Assembly: GCF_000815105.2 (NCBI RefSeq)
Contig: NZ_CP010310.2
Location: forward strand, 3,534,001-3,598,000
Source: Pandoraea pulmonicola
Lineage (GTDB): Bacteria; Pseudomonadota; Gammaproteobacteria; Burkholderiales; Burkholderiaceae
Direction of reading: 5' to 3'
Length of the DNA: 64,000 nt
Position numbers and translations under genes: made by a program. Below the pieces are notes generated by a model that worked only from the letters and a program-made list of their open reading frames with translations, made no database searches and was not told the origin of the DNA. Of the stretch, positions 8,331 through 17,790 are shown one piece after another. The stretch's first letter is position 1. Every line of letters starts with the position of its first letter.

Positions 8331-9638
8331 ATGTCCGCACCGCACTTCGATACGCTCACCCTGCACGCAGGCGCGGCCCCCGACCCGGCGACGGGCGCGA
8401 GGGCCACGCCGATCTATCAGACGACATCGTTCGTCTTCCCCGACGCCGACCAGGCGGCCGCCCTGTTCAACATGGAGCGCGCGGGGCACGTCTATTCGCG
8501 CATATCCAACCCGACCAACGCCGTCTTCGAGGAGCGCATGGCCGCTCTCGAGAACGGCGCGGGCGCCATTGCCACGGCCAGCGGTCAGGCCGCCCTGCAT
8601 CTGGCCATTGCCACGCTGATGGGAGCGGGCTCGCACATCGTCGCATCCGGTGCGCTGTACGGCGGCTCGCACAATCTGCTGCACTACACGCTGCGCCGCT
8701 TCGGCATCGAAACCACCTTCGTACGCCCCGGCGATCTCGACGGCTGGCGTGCCGCGATCAGGCCCGAGACGCGACTCCTCTTCGGCGAGACGCTGGGCAA
8801 TCCGGGACTCGACGTACTCGACATTCCGGGCGTCGCGCAGATCGCCCACGACGCCGGCGTGCCCCTGCTCGTCGACAGCACGTTCACCACACCATGGCTC
8901 ATCCGTCCCTTCGACCACGGCGCCGACCTCGTGTATCACTCGGCGACCAAGTTCCTCGGCGGGCATGGCACCACGATCGGCGGCGTGCTGATTGACGGCG
9001 GCACGTTCGACTTCGAGGCGAGCGGCAAATTTCCGGAGCTGACCGAGCCTTACGACGGCTTTCACGGCATGATCTTCGCCGAGGAGAATTCCGTCGCGCC
9101 CTTCCTCCTGCGCGCTCGGCGCGAAGGTCTGCGCGACTTCGGCGCGTGCCTGCATCCGCAGGCGGCATGGCAACTGCTGCAGGGCGTCGAGACGCTGCCG
9201 CTGCGCATGGCCCGACACGTCGACAACGCGCGTCGCGTCGTGGAATTTCTTGCGGGTCATGAGGCCGTGGAAAGCGTCGCCTACCCTGAACTGCCGTCAC
9301 ACCCGGACCATGCCCTGGCCAAACGGCTGCTGCCGCGCGGTGCGGGCGCCGTGTTCAGCTTCAATCTCAAGGGCGACCGCGCGGCGGGCCGACGCTTCAT
9401 CGAAGCACTGCAACTGTTCTCGCATCTGGCGAACGTGGGCGATGCGCGCTCGCTCGTCATTCACCCGGCTTCGACCACGCACTTCCGCATGGACGCCGCG
9501 GCACTCGCCGCCGCCGGCATTGGCGAAGGCACCGTGCGCCTGTCGATCGGTCTCGAAGACCCGGACGACCTGATCCAGGATCTCAAGCGCGGCCTGAAGA
9601 CCGCCACCAAGTCCTCCTCCAAAGGAAGCGTGTCATGA
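8331..9638 (+). CDS. metY: O-acetylhomoserine sulfhydrylase (PLP-dependent Cys/Met metabolism enzyme)
   Basis: Makes homocysteine from O-acetylhomoserine and sulfide in the direct-sulfhydrylation route to methionine. The 435-residue protein opens like MetY (FDTLTLHAGAAPDPATGAR, YQTTSF). It carries the PLP-binding lysine in HSATKFLGGHG (about residue 206), the phosphate-contacting YSRISNPT, and a late SHLANVGDARSLVIHPAST. Length and the HPAST region favour OAH sulfhydrylase over cystathionine gamma-synthase (about 380 residues). Its stop overlaps the start of the downstream hydrolase by four bases, so the pair is co-translated. Confidence 0.92.
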   Translation: MSAPHFDTLTLHAGAAPDPATGARATPIYQTTSFVFPDADQAAALFNMERAGHVYSRISNPTNAVFEERMAALENGAGAIATASGQAALHLAIATLMGAGSHIVASGALYGGSHNLLHYTLRRFGIETTFVRPGDLDGWRAAIRPETRLLFGETLGNPGLDVLDIPGVAQIAHDAGVPLLVDSTFTTPWLIRPFDHGADLVYHSATKFLGGHGTTIGGVLIDGGTFDFEASGKFPELTEPYDGFHGMIFAEENSVAPFLLRARREGLRDFGACLHPQAAWQLLQGVETLPLRMARHVDNARRVVEFLAGHEAVESVAYPELPSHPDHALAKRLLPRGAGAVFSFNLKGDRAAGRRFIEALQLFSHLANVGDARSLVIHPASTTHFRMDAAALAAAGIGEGTVRLSIGLEDPDDLIQDLKRGLKTATKSSSKGSVS

Positions 9639-10450
9639 ATTTCGAGCTCGAAGGCAACAACGTCTACGCCTATACCGCCGGAAAGCCGCTCGACCCCGCA
9701 CAGCCGACGGTCGTCTTCCTGCACGGGGCGCAACACGATCACAGCGTCTGGGGGTTGCAAAGCCGATATCTCGCGCACCACGGCATGAACGTGCTGGCGC
9801 TCGATCTGCCCGGACATCACCGCAGCACGGGAGCGCCACTGTCAACGATCGGCGAGATGGCCGATCGCGTGGTTGCGGTGCTCGACGCCGCCGGCCTCGA
9901 GCGCGCCGCGTGGGTCGGTCACAGTATGGGATCGCTCATCGCGCTGGACGCCGCTGCGCGTCACCCTGAACGCGTGTCGCGCATTGCGCTGGTAGGGACG
10001 GCGTATCCGATGAAAGTCTCGGACGTGCTGCTCGAAGCCGCCGCGGAACGCGAGCCCGAGGCCATCGCGCTCGTCAACGCCTGGTCGCACAGCACGCTCG
10101 CGGCCAAACCGTCGGCGCCCGGCCCGGGCTTCTGGACATGGGGCGGCAACCAACGGCTGATGGAGCGTGTGGCGAAACGCAATCCCGCGAAGGTGTTCCT
10201 CACCGACTTCGAGGCGTGCAATGGCTACGATCAGGGATGGGATGCGGCTGCGCGTGTCAAGTGTCCGGTGCTCGCGGTGCTCGGTGCGCGCGACCAGATG
10301 ACGCCGCCGCGCGCCGCACAGGCGGTGCTCGACGCGCTTCGCGAGGCGGGCGTGCCGGTAACGGTCGAGCGCGTCGATGCGGGCCACGCGATCATGACGG
10401 AACAGCCTGATGCGCTGCTCGATGCCCTCGTGAAATTCATGCGACACTGA
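9635..10450 (+). CDS. Alpha/beta-fold hydrolase
   Basis: A 271-residue alpha/beta hydrolase. The oxyanion region is FLHGAQHDHSVW, the nucleophile elbow is GHSMG (Ser at about 96), and the late acid and His are in GARDQMTPP and DAGHAIM. The cap domain is small. The substrate cannot be told. Because its ATG overlaps the metY stop (ATGA), it may work beside sulfur amino-acid metabolism, but that is inference from coupling only. Confidence 0.85.
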   Translation: MNFELEGNNVYAYTAGKPLDPAQPTVVFLHGAQHDHSVWGLQSRYLAHHGMNVLALDLPGHHRSTGAPLSTIGEMADRVVAVLDAAGLERAAWVGHSMGSLIALDAAARHPERVSRIALVGTAYPMKVSDVLLEAAAEREPEAIALVNAWSHSTLAAKPSAPGPGFWTWGGNQRLMERVAKRNPAKVFLTDFEACNGYDQGWDAAARVKCPVLAVLGARDQMTPPRAAQAVLDALREAGVPVTVERVDAGHAIMTEQPDALLDALVKFMRH

Positions 10451-10481
10451 GTACGTCACCTTCGCGACGAGGAGACCTGCC

Positions 10482-10805
10482 ATGCCCGATTTACACGACA
10501 ACGCGCCGGCATTTCATCGGTTCGCGGACTTCTATCCGTTCTACCTGGGCGAGCATCGCAATCCCATTTGCCGCCGCCTGCATTTCATTGGCTCGTGGGG
10601 GGTGATCGCCTGCGTGCTGGTGTTCGCGGTGACAGGCAACGTGTGGTGGCTTCCGACAGCAGTCGTCTGTGGCTACGCGTTCGCATGGATCGGCCACTTT
10701 TTCTTCGAGAAAAACCGGCCGGCCACGTTTCGCCACCCGATCTACAGCCTGATGGGCGACTGGGTCATGTTCCGCGACATCTGCCTTGGCCGCGTGAAGT
10801 TGTAG
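10482..10805 (+). CDS. Mpo1-like (DUF962) membrane protein
   Basis: A 107-residue protein matching the DUF962/Mpo1 family. It has FADFYPFYLGEHRNPICRRLH near the N-terminus (shown here as two joined short pieces, FADFYPFYLG and EHRNPICRRLH), a pair of hydrophobic helices, and a late FFFEKNRPATFRHP. Yeast Mpo1 is an iron-dependent dioxygenase in alpha-oxidation of 2-hydroxy fatty acids. The conserved His residues (HR, LH, GH, RHP) are present, so a similar oxygenase role is possible but unproven in bacteria. It lies 31 bases after the hydrolase gene and may share its transcript. A GAGGAG ribosome site lies at 10469-10474. Confidence 0.82.
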   Translation: MPDLHDNAPAFHRFADFYPFYLGEHRNPICRRLHFIGSWGVIACVLVFAVTGNVWWLPTAVVCGYAFAWIGHFFFEKNRPATFRHPIYSLMGDWVMFRDICLGRVKL

Positions 10806-10859
10806 CAGTCGCCGCGGTGCCAGCGGCGCCAGCGCCGCCACCCTCCCGCCGCGCAGCGT

Positions 10860-12167
10860 TTACTTTCGCTCGCTCCCTTTATCCTCGTCGTCGTACGCGG
10901 CGGCCTCGCGCGGCAGGGCGTCGGCGAGCGGCACGTCCCACTTGCCCTCGCGCAGCATCTCGGCCACGTGCGCGCCGTCGAGCGCGTGGCGCTCCATCTG
11001 TCGCGCCAGCTCGTCCACATTGAGGGCAAGCTGCGCGACGAGCGGCGCAAGCGTGGTCGCATTCGGATTGGCGAGCAACAGCCAGCGTTCGACCGGGGGT
11101 TGCATGGTGATCCGTCCAACCCAGCCCATGCGCTCGAGGCGCATGAGCAAATTGCTGGCGTGCTCCAGACTCGTGCGCATGGTCCGCGCCAGCTCCGCGG
11201 AGGTGCGTCCCGCGCCGCCAGCCTCGCGATTGCGGTTGAGCAGATGGATGAGCGTCAGGCCGTCGAGCAGATCGCTGCCCGGAAAACTCGGATACTGAAA
11301 ATGCCCGAGCCGCAGTGCCGGCAATACCGAAGTGATCGTCGCGCCGAGCAACGCCACGAGCCATGACAGGTAGATCCACAGCAGGAAAATCGGCACCGCC
11401 GCAAACGCGCCGTAGACAGCCGTGTAGGTCGGGAACTGGCGGATGTACAGACCGAAACCGCGCTTGGTCAGATCGAAGGCGATCGCCGCCACGATACCGC
11501 CGACGAGCGCATCGCGCCAATCCACCTTGCAGTTCGGCATGTAGACGTACATCAGCATGAACGCCAAACTCGTGAGCGCGAGCGGAATCAGGCTGAGCAG
11601 CGAGGCGACGGCCGGCGGCAGCGTGCTCACGAGCGACATGGATTGCGTGAAGACGTACGAGCTGATCGACAGACTCACGCCGAACAGCAACGGCCCGAGC
11701 GTGAGCAGACTCCAGTAGATGAGCATACGCTGAGCGAGCGGGCGCGGACGCGGCACGCGCCAGATCACGTTGAAGGCCGACTCGATGGTCATCAACGTCA
11801 GCACCGACGTGACCAGCAAACCGATCAGGCCGAACGCCGTCAGGCTCTTCGCCTTGGACGCGAACTGATTCAGGTAATTGAAGATCTGCGCATTGACGCT
11901 CTCCGGCATCAGATGCTCGAGCAGAAAGCCCTGCAAGGCGTCGCGAAACGAATTGAAGATCGGGAATGCGGTAAAAAGCGCAAATGTGACCGCGAACAGC
12001 GGCACGATCGAGAGGATCGAGGTGAATGTCAGACTTCCCGCCACCTGCGGAATCCGGTCGTCCTGCGCCCGCGCGAGCGCGTACCTCAGCAGTTGGCGAA
12101 CGTTGTTCCAGTTGATGCGGGGTGGTTTAAGCAAATCGGACTCCACGTGAAGAAACAATTGAGACAA
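10860..12167 (-). CDS. YihY/UPF0761-family inner membrane protein
   Basis: A 435-residue polytopic protein. The YihY core covers residues about 25-290 with six predicted helices and the family pieces VAGSLTFTSILSIVPL, FNVIWRVPRPRPL and YGAFAAVPIFLLWIY. A C-terminal soluble extension of about 140 residues resembles a winged-helix-like segment (TSAELARTMRTSLEHA). The family was once mislabelled ribonuclease BN; its function is still unsettled. It is divergent from the WrbA-like gene. Confidence 0.88.
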   Translation of the reverse strand: MSQLFLHVESDLLKPPRINWNNVRQLLRYALARAQDDRIPQVAGSLTFTSILSIVPLFAVTFALFTAFPIFNSFRDALQGFLLEHLMPESVNAQIFNYLNQFASKAKSLTAFGLIGLLVTSVLTLMTIESAFNVIWRVPRPRPLAQRMLIYWSLLTLGPLLFGVSLSISSYVFTQSMSLVSTLPPAVASLLSLIPLALTSLAFMLMYVYMPNCKVDWRDALVGGIVAAIAFDLTKRGFGLYIRQFPTYTAVYGAFAAVPIFLLWIYLSWLVALLGATITSVLPALRLGHFQYPSFPGSDLLDGLTLIHLLNRNREAGGAGRTSAELARTMRTSLEHASNLLMRLERMGWVGRITMQPPVERWLLLANPNATTLAPLVAQLALNVDELARQMERHALDGAHVAEMLREGKWDVPLADALPREAAAYDDEDKGSERK

Positions 12168-12242
12168 TCGAGACGGTCAAGGCGGCCGGAACCGTCGCTG
12201 CGACGTGCGTCAGACCGTCCCGTCACGCCTATGGGAACGCCC

Positions 12243-12910
<668 letters not shown>

Positions 12911-12990
12911 GGGCTTGCGCCGCGCCATCGAGCACGGTGACCGGCGTGAGACGCCCCTCCTCGCAGTAGATCGGCCCACGAGACTTGCCC

Positions 12991-13449
12991 ATGACCGCCA
13001 CACCGCCCGACCTGCACGCTCCCGCGAACGTCCGCGATGCCGACATCGTGGGGGACCCGCGCCAGACACCGCCCCCCCAGGGGGCTTCTAGTGCATTGCG
13101 CTGGATCGGCATCGTCAACCTGCTCGCGCTGATCGCGCTGTCGGTGGCGTGGGAGTTGTGGCTCGCGCCGCTGCGTCCCGGTGGATCGTGGCTCGTCCTC
13201 AAGGCGCTCCTGCTGCTGCTGCCGCTGCGCGGCGTCCTGCGCGGCAATCTCTACACGTTGCAATGGTCGAGCATGTTCATCCTGCTGTTTCTCGCCGAGG
13301 GCGTCGTGCGGGGCATGACCGACACCGGTGCGTCGGCCGCCCTCGCCTGGGTCGAAACGGCGCTGAGCATCGTATTTTTCTTCTCGACCGTCTTCTATCT
13401 GCGCCCGTTCAAGCGCGCCGCAAAAGCCCGCGCCTCGGCAACCCGATAG
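12991..13449 (+). CDS. DUF2069 membrane protein
   Basis: A 152-residue protein with a proline-rich N-terminus and four hydrophobic helices (about 38-58, 64-82, 88-106 and 118-138). It contains the DUF2069 piece LRGVLRGNLYTLQWSSMF. Function unknown; in many betaproteobacteria it sits next to the WrbA-like gene, as it does here. An in-frame TTG six bases earlier is a possible alternative start. Confidence 0.82.
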   Translation: MTATPPDLHAPANVRDADIVGDPRQTPPPQGASSALRWIGIVNLLALIALSVAWELWLAPLRPGGSWLVLKALLLLLPLRGVLRGNLYTLQWSSMFILLFLAEGVVRGMTDTGASAALAWVETALSIVFFFSTVFYLRPFKRAAKARASATR

Positions 13450-13528
13450 GACTCGCCGTGCCCCGGCGCGTCCTGGCGGCGATCGCCACGACACACCGAC
13501 TCGCTGCCCGACATCATCCTCGCTCGTC

Positions 13529-14950
13529 ATGAACCGCCCTGCCTTTCTCACCGCCTGCCGCGACCTGCTGGGTCACGATCATGTGCTGACGGACGATGCC
13601 GACACGGGCGCGTACCTCGTCGACCAGCGCAAGCGCTATACCGGCCGTACCCTTGCCGTCCTGCGCCCGGCCGACGCCCCGCAACTCGCCGCGCTGGTGC
13701 GCCTGTGCGTGGCACATGGCGTGCCGATGGTGCCGCAAGGGGGCAACACGGGGCTTGCCGGCGGCGCGACGCCCGACGCCAGCGGACGACAAGTCGTCGT
13801 CAGCCTGCGACGACTCAATCGCATCCGCGAAGTCGATGCCGCCAACATGACGCTCACGGCCGAAGCGGGTTGCGTGCTGGCCGACGTGCAGGCGGCCGCG
13901 CTGGCCGTCGAACGCCTGTTTCCGTTGAGCCTTGCCGCCGAGGGCAGTTGCACGATCGGCGGCAACCTCGCCACGAACGCGGGCGGCACGGCGGTACTGC
14001 GCTACGGCAACGCGCGCGAACTGTGTCTCGGGCTGGAAGTGGTCACGCCGCAAGGCGAGTTGTGGGACGGACTGCGCGGGTTGCGCAAGGACAATACCGG
14101 CTACGATCTTCGCGACCTGTTCATCGGCGCGGAAGGCACGCTCGGGTTGATCACGGCCGCCACGCTCAAGCTGTTCGCGCAGCCGGCGGCCCGCATGACC
14201 GCGCTGGCCGCGCTCGACAGTCCGACGCAGGCGCTCGCCCTGCTGAATCTGGCGCAGCGCGTGGCTGGCCCGCTGCTTACCGGCTTCGAACTGATGTCCG
14301 ACTTCTGCCTGCAACTGGTCACGCAAGTCTTTTCTCAGCAACGCTACCCTTTCGCGCAGCCTTACGCGCAAGCCGTGCTGCTTGAGCTCTCCGATAACGA
14401 GAGCGAGACCCACGCGCGGGAATTGCTGGAACGGCTGCTCGCGGCCGGCGTGGAGCAAGGCATCGTGCGCGACGCGATCGTCGCAAACAGTCTCGCGCAG
14501 TCGAATGCGCTGTGGCATCTGCGCGAGAGCATTCCGCTTGCCCAGTCGGCCACGGGGCTGAACATCAAGCACGACATTGCGGTGCCGGTGTCGCAGGTGC
14601 CGGCCTTTCTTGCCGCCACGGACCCGATCGTGCAGCGGATCGCCCCCGGCGCGCGCATGGTGACGTTCGGCCATCTCGGCGACGGCAATCTGCACTACAA
14701 CGTGATGGCGCCCGAAGGCCACGATCCAGCACAGTTTCTCGCGCAATACCAGTCGCCCGTCACCACCGCCGTCCACGACAGCGTTCATGCGCATCGCGGC
14801 ACGATCAGCGCGGAACATGGCCTCGGTCAGTTCAAACGGGAGGCGTCGGCACGGTACAAGTCGCCCGTCGAACTCGCGCTCATGCGCACCCTGAAAGCCG
14901 CGTTCGATCCGCTCGGACTCATGAATCCGGGCAAAGTCCTGCCTGATTGA
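13529..14950 (+). CDS. FAD-linked 2-hydroxyacid dehydrogenase (GlcD / D-2-hydroxyglutarate dehydrogenase type)
   Basis: A 473-residue flavoprotein. The N-terminal PCMH-type FAD domain contains VPQGGNTGLAGGATPD (about 67-82), SCTIGGNLATNAGG and FIGAEGTLGLITA. The C-terminal FAD-oxidase domain has the metal/substrate motif FGHLGDGNLHYN and ends AEHGLGQFKRE. Members oxidise D-2-hydroxyglutarate, D-lactate or glycolate; the exact substrate is not readable, but the lone gene without glcE/glcF argues against glycolate oxidase. Placed 79 bases after the DUF2069 gene. Confidence 0.88.
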   Translation: MNRPAFLTACRDLLGHDHVLTDDADTGAYLVDQRKRYTGRTLAVLRPADAPQLAALVRLCVAHGVPMVPQGGNTGLAGGATPDASGRQVVVSLRRLNRIREVDAANMTLTAEAGCVLADVQAAALAVERLFPLSLAAEGSCTIGGNLATNAGGTAVLRYGNARELCLGLEVVTPQGELWDGLRGLRKDNTGYDLRDLFIGAEGTLGLITAATLKLFAQPAARMTALAALDSPTQALALLNLAQRVAGPLLTGFELMSDFCLQLVTQVFSQQRYPFAQPYAQAVLLELSDNESETHARELLERLLAAGVEQGIVRDAIVANSLAQSNALWHLRESIPLAQSATGLNIKHDIAVPVSQVPAFLAATDPIVQRIAPGARMVTFGHLGDGNLHYNVMAPEGHDPAQFLAQYQSPVTTAVHDSVHAHRGTISAEHGLGQFKREASARYKSPVELALMRTLKAAFDPLGLMNPGKVLPD

Positions 14951-15075
14951 CGGGCCCGCACACGAAAATCGACGCCTGCCAGCGGCAAGCCCCTCAAAAA
15001 TCCCGAACGCTTCGAGGAAAAGTCGCGAAATACGCGACAAAACGCCGCAAAACCGCCACGTTTTCAGCACTTTCC

Positions 15076-15104
15076 TTTACCAACGTCCACCAAACGGCTA
15101 GAAT
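15076..15104 (+). promoter_or_regulatory. Strong sigma-70 promoter before a long leader
   Basis: TTTACC (15076-15081), a 17-bp spacer and TAGAAT (15099-15104) give a near-consensus promoter. Transcription should start near 15111, about 476 bases before the next gene. Confidence 0.65.
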
Positions 15105-15110
15105 GATCGC

Positions 15111-15586
15111 TTTCCAATTACGACGGAGTTTTCCGTGGGCAGTTGCTCTAGTAGCACGCAAGCGTCGGCAATGACCGACGAGGCGTTGGCCCGGTAACCC
15201 GCAGTCGTCATCGACTGCCGCTGCCGGTCCCAACACCGCAGCGGTAGTGCATCGATCGCACCGAATCCCGATGGCACCCTGGCCATCGGCGATGCCGGAG
15301 AGCGATATCGTTTTCCCGCACACCTCACCGCAATACAGCGTTCCCGGATGCGTTCGCGCGTCCGGCATGCGGCAAGCTTGATCGCGTTCGTCAGCCTCAT
15401 ACCGAGCCGCCGACGACTATGGAACGGTTCAAGCCTGCCGACGCTTGCGTCGAATCGTTGTGTCGCCCCGGGCGTCGCCCGCCTCTTGCGCCATCCGTGG
15501 CGGCAAGGGCTAGCACCCTCGCCCGTTCCGACACTTCACCCCGCCCCGGCATCCGCCGTCCCAGGCCCTTGAATCAGGAGGACACC
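15111..15586 (+). promoter_or_regulatory. Long structured 5' leader, possible cis-regulatory RNA
   Basis: No convincing gene lies in these 476 bases, but five near-perfect hairpins follow each other. They are ACGGA/TCCGT (15123-15136), CGTCGG/CCGACG (15163-15180), GCAGTCG/CGACTGC (15201-15218), CCGCTG..CGGT/ACCG..CAGCGG (15218-15244) and CCGATGGC/GCCATCGG (15268-15289). The stretch runs from a strong promoter to an AGGAGG ribosome site. It does not match a riboswitch class I can name. Confidence 0.45.
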
Positions 15587-15967
15587 ATGACGCTGCAAAT
15601 GCTTATCCCCACGCTGCTCGGTCGCGCCCGCACCCGGCTGGCACCCACCACGGCGGCGCCACGCGCAGCCAGAATGTCGACAGCGACACCGGCCTCGCCG
15701 CAATACCGGGTGGTGGTGCTCGCCCTCGCCACGAGCGCCGACGCGATCGACGCCAAGGTGCGTCACGCACTGGGCACCCATCAACTCACGCCGGAGTCGG
15801 CCACGCGCATTCGTCGCTCGGGCGGCTACCTGCTCGAACTCGACTATGTCCTGCGCTGCGAGCGCAGCCGGCGAGCGGCGCTCGTGCATCTCGTCTCGAC
15901 GCTGGGCGACACCGAGGGCGTTCACGCCATCCGCTGGGAGACGGCGCCGGTCACGCGGACTCTCTGA
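15587..15967 (+). CDS. Small ACT-like protein, resembling the C-terminal domain of MgtC/SapB proteins
   Basis: A 126-residue protein. After a low-complexity N-terminus of about 42 residues comes one alpha/beta domain (YRVVVLALATSADAIDAKVR ... LVSTLGDTEGVHAIRWETAP) with the pattern of the ACT-like tail of MgtC-family proteins. The membrane half of MgtC is missing, and none is found upstream. The ATG at 15587 has AGGAGG five bases ahead; the open frame runs further back without homology. Function unknown; a small-molecule-binding or sensory role is a guess from the fold. The structured leader upstream makes it worth attention. Confidence 0.6.
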   Translation: MTLQMLIPTLLGRARTRLAPTTAAPRAARMSTATPASPQYRVVVLALATSADAIDAKVRHALGTHQLTPESATRIRRSGGYLLELDYVLRCERSRRAALVHLVSTLGDTEGVHAIRWETAPVTRTL

Positions 15968-16048
15968 GCACGCGCCGACCAGCGGCACGCGCTCGTCGGA
16001 GCCGACACCGCCGAGCACTCCAAGCGCAGTGTCCTGCGTTCGATATCT

Positions 16049-16071
16049 CGCCCCGCTGTCCCGGCGGGGCG
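16049..16071 (+). terminator. GC-rich hairpin after the ACT-like gene
   Basis: An 8-bp stem CGCCCCGC/GCGGGGCG with a 7-base loop lies 80 bases after the stop. No T-run follows, so it is at best a weak terminator. Confidence 0.35.
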
Positions 16072-16217
16072 CCTTCATCGCTTCACTTTCATCACTTCAG
16101 GGCCACTGGGCCAGTGAGAACTTCACGGCACGCCGCAAGCGGCTAAATTAGAATCGATGCACCTGCGGTTCGTGGCTCCTCCCGCCGCTGCCGCGCAGTT
16201 TTCCGGCCCCGCCCACC

Positions 16218-17069
16218 ATGTTCAAGACTTTGCTTGCTCGTCTGCGCCCCTCGCGACAACGTCCCGTCATCGACGACGCGCTGTGGCGCGAAGTCGTCGA
16301 CGCTCTGCCGTTTCTCGCATGTCGACCGGCCGAAGAACTCGATCGGCTGCGCATGTTGGCTGCGGACTTCCTTGCAAGCAAGCAGTTCTCCACCGCGCAC
16401 AGCCTGCCGCTCACCGACGCCATGTGCCTCTCGGTCGCCGCTCAGGCCTGCCTGCCGATCCTCAATCTTCCGCCCGCGCTGTATCGCGGCTGGAGCGGCA
16501 TCGTGCTGTATCCAGGAGAGTTCCTGATCCGCAAGACGGTGCAGGACGAGGCCGGCGTGGTGCACGACGTTGCCCAGGAAGCCAGCGGCGAGGCTTGGGA
16601 AGGCGGCCCCGTGCTGCTGTCCTGGCAAGATGTGCAGGCCAGCGACGTGCTCGCCTACAACGTGGTGATCCACGAGTTCATCCACAAGCTCGACATGGAG
16701 AGCGGCGAGGCCGACGGTGTGCCGCCGATGCTGCGGCGTCTGCATGGCGATCTCACGCCTCAGACGTGGTGCGAGGTGTTCGACCCCGCCTACGAAGCGT
16801 TCTGTCACCACGTCGCGAACGTGCCTGACGCCCACTGGGACGCCTTCGCCTCGACGTCATTGCTCGACCCGTACGCGACCGAACACGAGTCGGAATTCTT
16901 CGCGGTCTGCGCCGAGGCGTTTTTCGTTGCCCCGATGGCCTTCCGGGACGAATATCCCGCCCTGTACGCCCTGTTTTCCCGCTATTTCCTGCAAGATCCC
17001 GCCGCTGTCACGCCGACGCGCACCATGACCAGCCACGGCGCACCGCCGCCCGCTGCCGCAACCCCATGA
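16218..17069 (+). CDS. mtfA: MtfA-family zinc peptidase
   Basis: Soluble metallopeptidase related to E. coli MtfA, which binds the repressor Mlc and so affects glucose uptake. The 283-residue protein carries the zinc motif HEFIHKLDM at about residues 154-162, followed by the distal acid in HESEFFAVCAEAFF. Family pieces include PILNLPPALYRGWSGIVLYPG. No mlc or ptsG is nearby, so the regulatory link known from E. coli should not be assumed here. The start at 16218 gives the usual MFKTLLARLR N-terminus. Confidence 0.92.
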   Translation: MFKTLLARLRPSRQRPVIDDALWREVVDALPFLACRPAEELDRLRMLAADFLASKQFSTAHSLPLTDAMCLSVAAQACLPILNLPPALYRGWSGIVLYPGEFLIRKTVQDEAGVVHDVAQEASGEAWEGGPVLLSWQDVQASDVLAYNVVIHEFIHKLDMESGEADGVPPMLRRLHGDLTPQTWCEVFDPAYEAFCHHVANVPDAHWDAFASTSLLDPYATEHESEFFAVCAEAFFVAPMAFRDEYPALYALFSRYFLQDPAAVTPTRTMTSHGAPPPAAATP

Positions 17070-17074
17070 AAACT

Positions 17075-17104
17075 TTGCGAAAACCATTGTTTTTATGGCA
17101 TAAT
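17075..17104 (+). promoter_or_regulatory. Promoter of rpmE2
   Basis: TTGCGA (17075-17080), an 18-bp spacer and CATAAT (17099-17104). The resulting 5' leader of about 140 bases includes a hairpin TCCAGG/CCTGGA (17187-17205), which might take part in control of the ribosomal protein gene. Confidence 0.6.
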
Positions 17105-17253
17105 GCGCGTTTTCTCACCCGGAAAGTGGTTGGCGCCTTCCCAGTCGCATGACGGCGGCGGCGTTAGCGGGCTGACGGAGCGGTTTTCCAGGCAATTATC
17201 CTGGACGACGCTCTCCCGCGCAGACTGGCTACCGACTTAACCCAAGGTACAAC

Positions 17254-17520
17254 ATGAAACAAGGCATCCACCCGGAATACCGCGAAGTCCTGTTCCGCGA
17301 CATGACGCCCGGCGTCGACTTCGAATTCATCACCCGCTCGACGATCCACACCAAGGAAACGGCCGAGAAGGATGGCAAGACCTACCCGCTCGTGAAAATC
17401 GAAACGTCGTCGGCTTCGCACAACTTCTACACGGGCGAGCAGCGCATCATGGACACGGCAGGTCGCGTGGACAAGTTCCGTCAGAAGTTCGGCAACCGCG
17501 CCGGCGGCAAGATCGCCTGA
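17254..17520 (+). CDS. rpmE2: 50S ribosomal protein L31, type B
   Basis: An 88-residue ribosomal protein with the type B start [16 protein letters not shown] and the core [20 protein letters not shown]. It lacks the zinc-binding cysteines of type A L31, so it is the zinc-independent form, often made when zinc is scarce. No Zur box was recognised upstream. A monocistronic unit with its own promoter and terminator. Confidence 0.97.
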   Translation: MKQGIHPEYREVLFRDMTPGVDFEFITRSTIHTKETAEKDGKTYPLVKIETSSASHNFYTGEQRIMDTAGRVDKFRQKFGNRAGGKIA

Positions 17521-17618
17521 GTTTTACAGGCGACGCGCCGTACAACGCGATGCGGGGCCCGACAGCTTTGACGGGTCAGCGCATCAGGGGCGACACCCCA
17601 GCGTTGGGACAGCATTGG

Positions 17619-17646
17619 AAAGGGGCAGCTCAGGCTGCCCTTTTTT
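17619..17646 (+). terminator. Terminator of rpmE2
   Basis: Perfect 7-bp stem GGGCAGC/GCTGCCC (17623-17629, 17634-17640) with a TCAG loop and six T residues. Confidence 0.93.
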
Positions 17647-17790
17647 CTTGGTTCTGGCCTGCGCCGCGAGACTGGTTACTGTCATACTGTCGGTTTTTCT
17701 GGTTTTCCCCAAGCTCGATCCCGAACCGGTTCCGGTTCATCCCCTGATTTTCCGCGATCCGGCCACCGCGCCGGTCCTGTCGTCCGGCCT

